This document shows positions 62,034-64,000 of a stretch of DNA of 64,000 bases, piece after piece. The notes under the pieces are model-generated. The model searched no databases. It saw nothing but the letters and a program-made list of their open reading frames with translations, and was not told the DNA's origin. The stretch is from an uncultured bacterium (GTDB lineage Bacteria; Cyanobacteriota; Vampirovibrionia; Gastranaerophilales; Gastranaerophilaceae), in contig CATLLN010000002.1 of NCBI GenBank assembly GCA_950022695.1, forward strand, positions 388,520-452,519, given 5' to 3'. How positions within the stretch are numbered: position 1 is the first letter of the stretch; every line of letters starts with the position of its first letter. The translations under genes and the position numbers were made by a program.

Positions 62034-63593
62034 ATGGATGAATTTTTTAAAGGTCTTAATGAAAAATTAAAAGACCCTAGTTTAACACGAGAACAAAAGG
62101 TAAAACTAATTCAACAGGCTGGTGATACTTATCGTCAAAATGTTGATAAAGAGTACAAAGATTACAGAAACAAACAAGTTTTAGGCGCAGCATTAGAAAT
62201 TGGCTCAGCTGCCATCCCTCTTGGCGGAGTGGGAGGTCAGGCTGCTAAACGTGTTATTCCCAAAGTCGTACAAAAAACTATAGGCAGGAAATTAACAACA
62301 GATACTGCAACCGGCGCAATAGGTGGAGCACTTGGCAGCGGAATTTATGGTGTTGGCGAAGGATTGATGAAAGGTGAAAATCCTATAAAATCTGCTGCAA
62401 AAGAAGCTCAATCCGGGTTTTTATCAGGCGGATTGTTTGGCGGTTTAGCAGGAAAAATGCAGCAAAGTGCATTAGCAAATAATTTGCAAGGTTATGATAA
62501 AAATACCATATTTAGCAATAATTACAAGGAATATAGGAAAACTGCTGAAAAGTATTATAAAGACTACATTCATGGTATTGAAGTAAAGAATAAAAATATT
62601 GGCAACATTTCTTTTACGCGTAAAGGCATGGATGAAACCTTAAGTAAAAATCCAGAGATTGCAAAAAGTTTTCCGGAATTAGTTGATAATGTTAAAAATT
62701 CTAAATATATTGCTACAAATGATTTATATAAACCTAGAAAAGATCAAGCGACTAAACAATTTCATACTTTAAAATCAGGTAATAACGAGTATTTAATAGC
62801 AGAAGATAAATTAGGTAATCAAAAATTTTACCTTGCTAAAAAAGATACCATTAGTCAAGGCACTCCTTCAAAAATGGAAGGTACTAGCTCCAATGGTATC
62901 TCCGGGCTTAGCCCTACTGGTAGTATAAACAATTACCTGTTACAACACAATCCCTCACAAGAATTAGTTCCTCAGGTTGCAACATTTAATACCGCACTTA
63001 ATTCTAAAATGGATGACCTGCTTATACCAGATGAATTAAAACCGTTTCTTGAAAAACACGAAATAAACAACCCCCAAGCTACCCTTGGAGGACTAACCTT
63101 AGAGGGTAATCACTCCGGTAAGCAGCACCTTCCCTTACCAGACTTGGGAGTTACTGATAGTATAAACGATTATCTGTTAAAGCACAACCCCTCTCAAAGG
63201 TTAGTTCCTCAGGTTGCAACGTTTAATACCGCATTGAATTCTAAAATGTATGATCTGTTTATACCTGATGAATTGAAATCGTTTCTCGAAAATCACGAAA
63301 CAGGTAAGTCATCTCCTGTATTAAATGCAAGAATAGAAGAAAACAACTTTGCAGGATATAAAAACCCTCATTCCGGCAGCAACAGAATTTTCGCAGCAGA
63401 AGAAATCGGAGATTTTTCAACAAAAGAATTTACCGATTACGAACCGGAAATTTTCGCACAAATAAATACTCCTATCGGTGCACCTTCGAAAAATGAACTT
63501 CGTTCTGCTATAGAATCTTCAACAGCAGTCTATGTTGAACCATATTACAAAAGTGATGGTTCTTATGTAAAAGGTCATTATCGCGCAAGATAA
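62034..63593 (+). CDS. Effector-like multidomain protein with shared C-terminal module
   Basis: 519 aa. Residues 1-45 are charged helix. 94-142 are glycine-rich and hydrophobic (GAIGGALGSGIYGVGEG; GFLSGGLFGGLAG), a glycine zipper. 183-268 (NISFTRKGMDETLSKNPEIA ... NEYLIAEDKLGNQKFYLAKK) resembles BECR/LPD-type nuclease domains of polyvalent phage proteins; uncertain. 297-343 and 376-422 are two copies of a 47-aa repeat. 442-519 (YKNPHSGSNRIF, EEIGDFSTKEF, EIFAQI, YVEPYYKSDGSYVKGHYRAR) matches the end of the lipase-like protein at 30131. AGAAAGG lies 9 nt upstream. A secreted or phage-derived effector is inferred. Confidence 0.75.
   Translation: MDEFFKGLNEKLKDPSLTREQKVKLIQQAGDTYRQNVDKEYKDYRNKQVLGAALEIGSAAIPLGGVGGQAAKRVIPKVVQKTIGRKLTTDTATGAIGGALGSGIYGVGEGLMKGENPIKSAAKEAQSGFLSGGLFGGLAGKMQQSALANNLQGYDKNTIFSNNYKEYRKTAEKYYKDYIHGIEVKNKNIGNISFTRKGMDETLSKNPEIAKSFPELVDNVKNSKYIATNDLYKPRKDQATKQFHTLKSGNNEYLIAEDKLGNQKFYLAKKDTISQGTPSKMEGTSSNGISGLSPTGSINNYLLQHNPSQELVPQVATFNTALNSKMDDLLIPDELKPFLEKHEINNPQATLGGLTLEGNHSGKQHLPLPDLGVTDSINDYLLKHNPSQRLVPQVATFNTALNSKMYDLFIPDELKSFLENHETGKSSPVLNARIEENNFAGYKNPHSGSNRIFAAEEIGDFSTKEFTDYEPEIFAQINTPIGAPSKNELRSAIESSTAVYVEPYYKSDGSYVKGHYRAR
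62922..63062 (+). repeat. In-gene direct repeat, copy 1
   Basis: 141 bp encoding residues 297-343 of the 519-aa protein. It recurs 237 bp downstream at 63159-63299 in the same frame, with scattered substitutions and no indels. Confidence 0.85.
63159..63299 (+). repeat. In-gene direct repeat, copy 2
   Basis: Encodes residues 376-422. The core LVPQVATFNTALNSKM is identical in both copies, and PDELK follows in both. Confidence 0.85.
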
Positions 63594-63600
63594 AACTTTC

Positions 63601-63633
63601 CCCCTTTCCTAAGTTTAGGAAAGGGGATTTTTT
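63601..63633. terminator. Terminator after the effector-like gene
   Basis: CCCCTTTCCTAA (63601-63612) pairs perfectly with TTAGGAAAGGGG (63615-63626), followed by ATTTTTT. It also lies just downstream of the convergent sigma factor gene. Confidence 0.88.
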
Positions 63634-63641
63634 ATTTACCC

Positions 63642-64000
63642 CTATCCTGCGAAATAATTCATCAAACCATCGTGAAGTTTTTCGTTTTTACAAAGCTTTT
63701 TAAGTTTAGATATCGCACGGTTTTCTATCTGACGGATTCTTTCACGCGAAACACCGTACTGTGAACCGATTTCATCTAAAGTTTTCTTCATACCGTTATT
63801 ATCAAGCCCGTAGCGCAAAATCAAAACATCTCGTTCCTTCTGGCTAAGCTGGTTCAACATTCTTCTGATATCTTCAAGCAAACTGTCGTGTGAAACCTTA
63901 CCGTCAGGTGTTATTGTTGAATTATCCACAATAAAATCAGCAATTTTTGATGAATCCTCATCAGATGTTGCCGGTGTGTCCATACTTACTGTAGATTGCG
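63642..64000 (-). CDS. RpoD-family sigma-70 factor (partial, 5' end outside window)
   Basis: The visible 119 codons are the C-terminus: VSMDTPATSDEDSSKIADF (end of region 3), QLSQKERDVLILRYGLDN (region 4.1) and TLDEIGSQYGVSRERIRQIE (region 4.2 helix-turn-helix that contacts the -35 box). The frame continues without stop to base 64000, so the ATG at 63983 is internal. The -35 contacting region matches group 1/2 sigma factors; primary versus group 2 cannot be told. Confidence 0.93.
   Translation of the reverse strand, partial: QSTVSMDTPATSDEDSSKIADFIVDNSTITPDGKVSHDSLLEDIRRMLNQLSQKERDVLILRYGLDNNGMKKTLDEIGSQYGVSRERIRQIENRAISKLKKLCKNEKLHDGLMNYFAG

Noticed and set aside
1-64000. CRISPR array or complete insertion sequence
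   Set aside because: No regularly spaced repeats and no transposase gene were seen anywhere in the window.

Overview
The window is AT-rich chromosomal DNA of an anaerobic, fermentative bacterium with a diderm envelope. A TolC-type protein, an OprO/P-type porin and a KdsC-type phosphatase indicate an outer membrane. Class III ribonucleotide reductase, pyruvate phosphate dikinase, a flavin reductase-rubredoxin and a formate channel indicate anaerobic fermentation. The prepilin-like gene (GFTLAEVLITLGIIGVVAA at its N-terminus) and several small proteins with a [VI]xF[STN]G-like N-terminal motif are what I associate from memory with gut Candidatus Gastranaerophilales (Melainabacteria/Vampirovibrionia). 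This assignment is inference; no 16S gene is present.

1-9.4 kb: a full S10-spc ribosomal protein cluster on the minus strand (rpsJ rplC rplD rplW rplB rpsS rplV rpsC rplP rpmC rpsQ rplN rplX rplE rpsN rpsH rplF, then rplR cut by the window edge). Unusual points are a lineage-type 99-aa gene inserted between rplF and rplR, two copies of an 84-bp repeat in its spacers, long spacers, and a perfect terminator hairpin between rpsN and rpsH. 9.5-24 kb: a small motif protein, phosphoglucomutase, prephenate dehydratase, MiaB, a membrane-anchored UPF0489-like protein, a large helicase-nuclease with a possible defence role, CCA-adding enzyme, a solute-binding lipoprotein, aroK-aroB, an HxlR regulator and a SulP transporter.

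24-36 kb: an accessory-looking stretch with motif-bearing hypothetical proteins, nrdD-nrdG, a lipase-like effector divergent from two small membrane proteins, and redox and stress genes. 36-50 kb: a substrate-binding-domain/TolC fusion, a DUF4145 protein, pgi, a six-gene energy-converting-hydrogenase-related complex whose large subunit lacks the Ni-Fe cysteines, a divergent formate/nitrite channel and a porin. 50.8-52.2 kb: scars of a mobile element (3' remnant of a serine recombinase reading into tRNA-Ala(TGC), and a frameshifted XRE regulator). 52-64 kb: prepilin-like protein, ppdK, a kdsC-TPR-lysC operon, an orphan histidine kinase, a second effector-like protein, and the 3' part of a sigma-70 factor.

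The best candidate for an undescribed system is a pair of proteins (30131-31138 and 62034-63593) that share a C-terminal module ending in DGxxVKGxYRx. One has a lipase head; the other has a glycine-zipper head and a possible nuclease-type middle. The lipase gene starts only 35 bp from a divergent gene for a small multi-pass membrane protein, which could be an immunity factor. A second recurring signal is a class of at least eight genes with a -10 box 6-7 nt before the ATG and no Shine-Dalgarno sequence, suggesting leaderless mRNAs.
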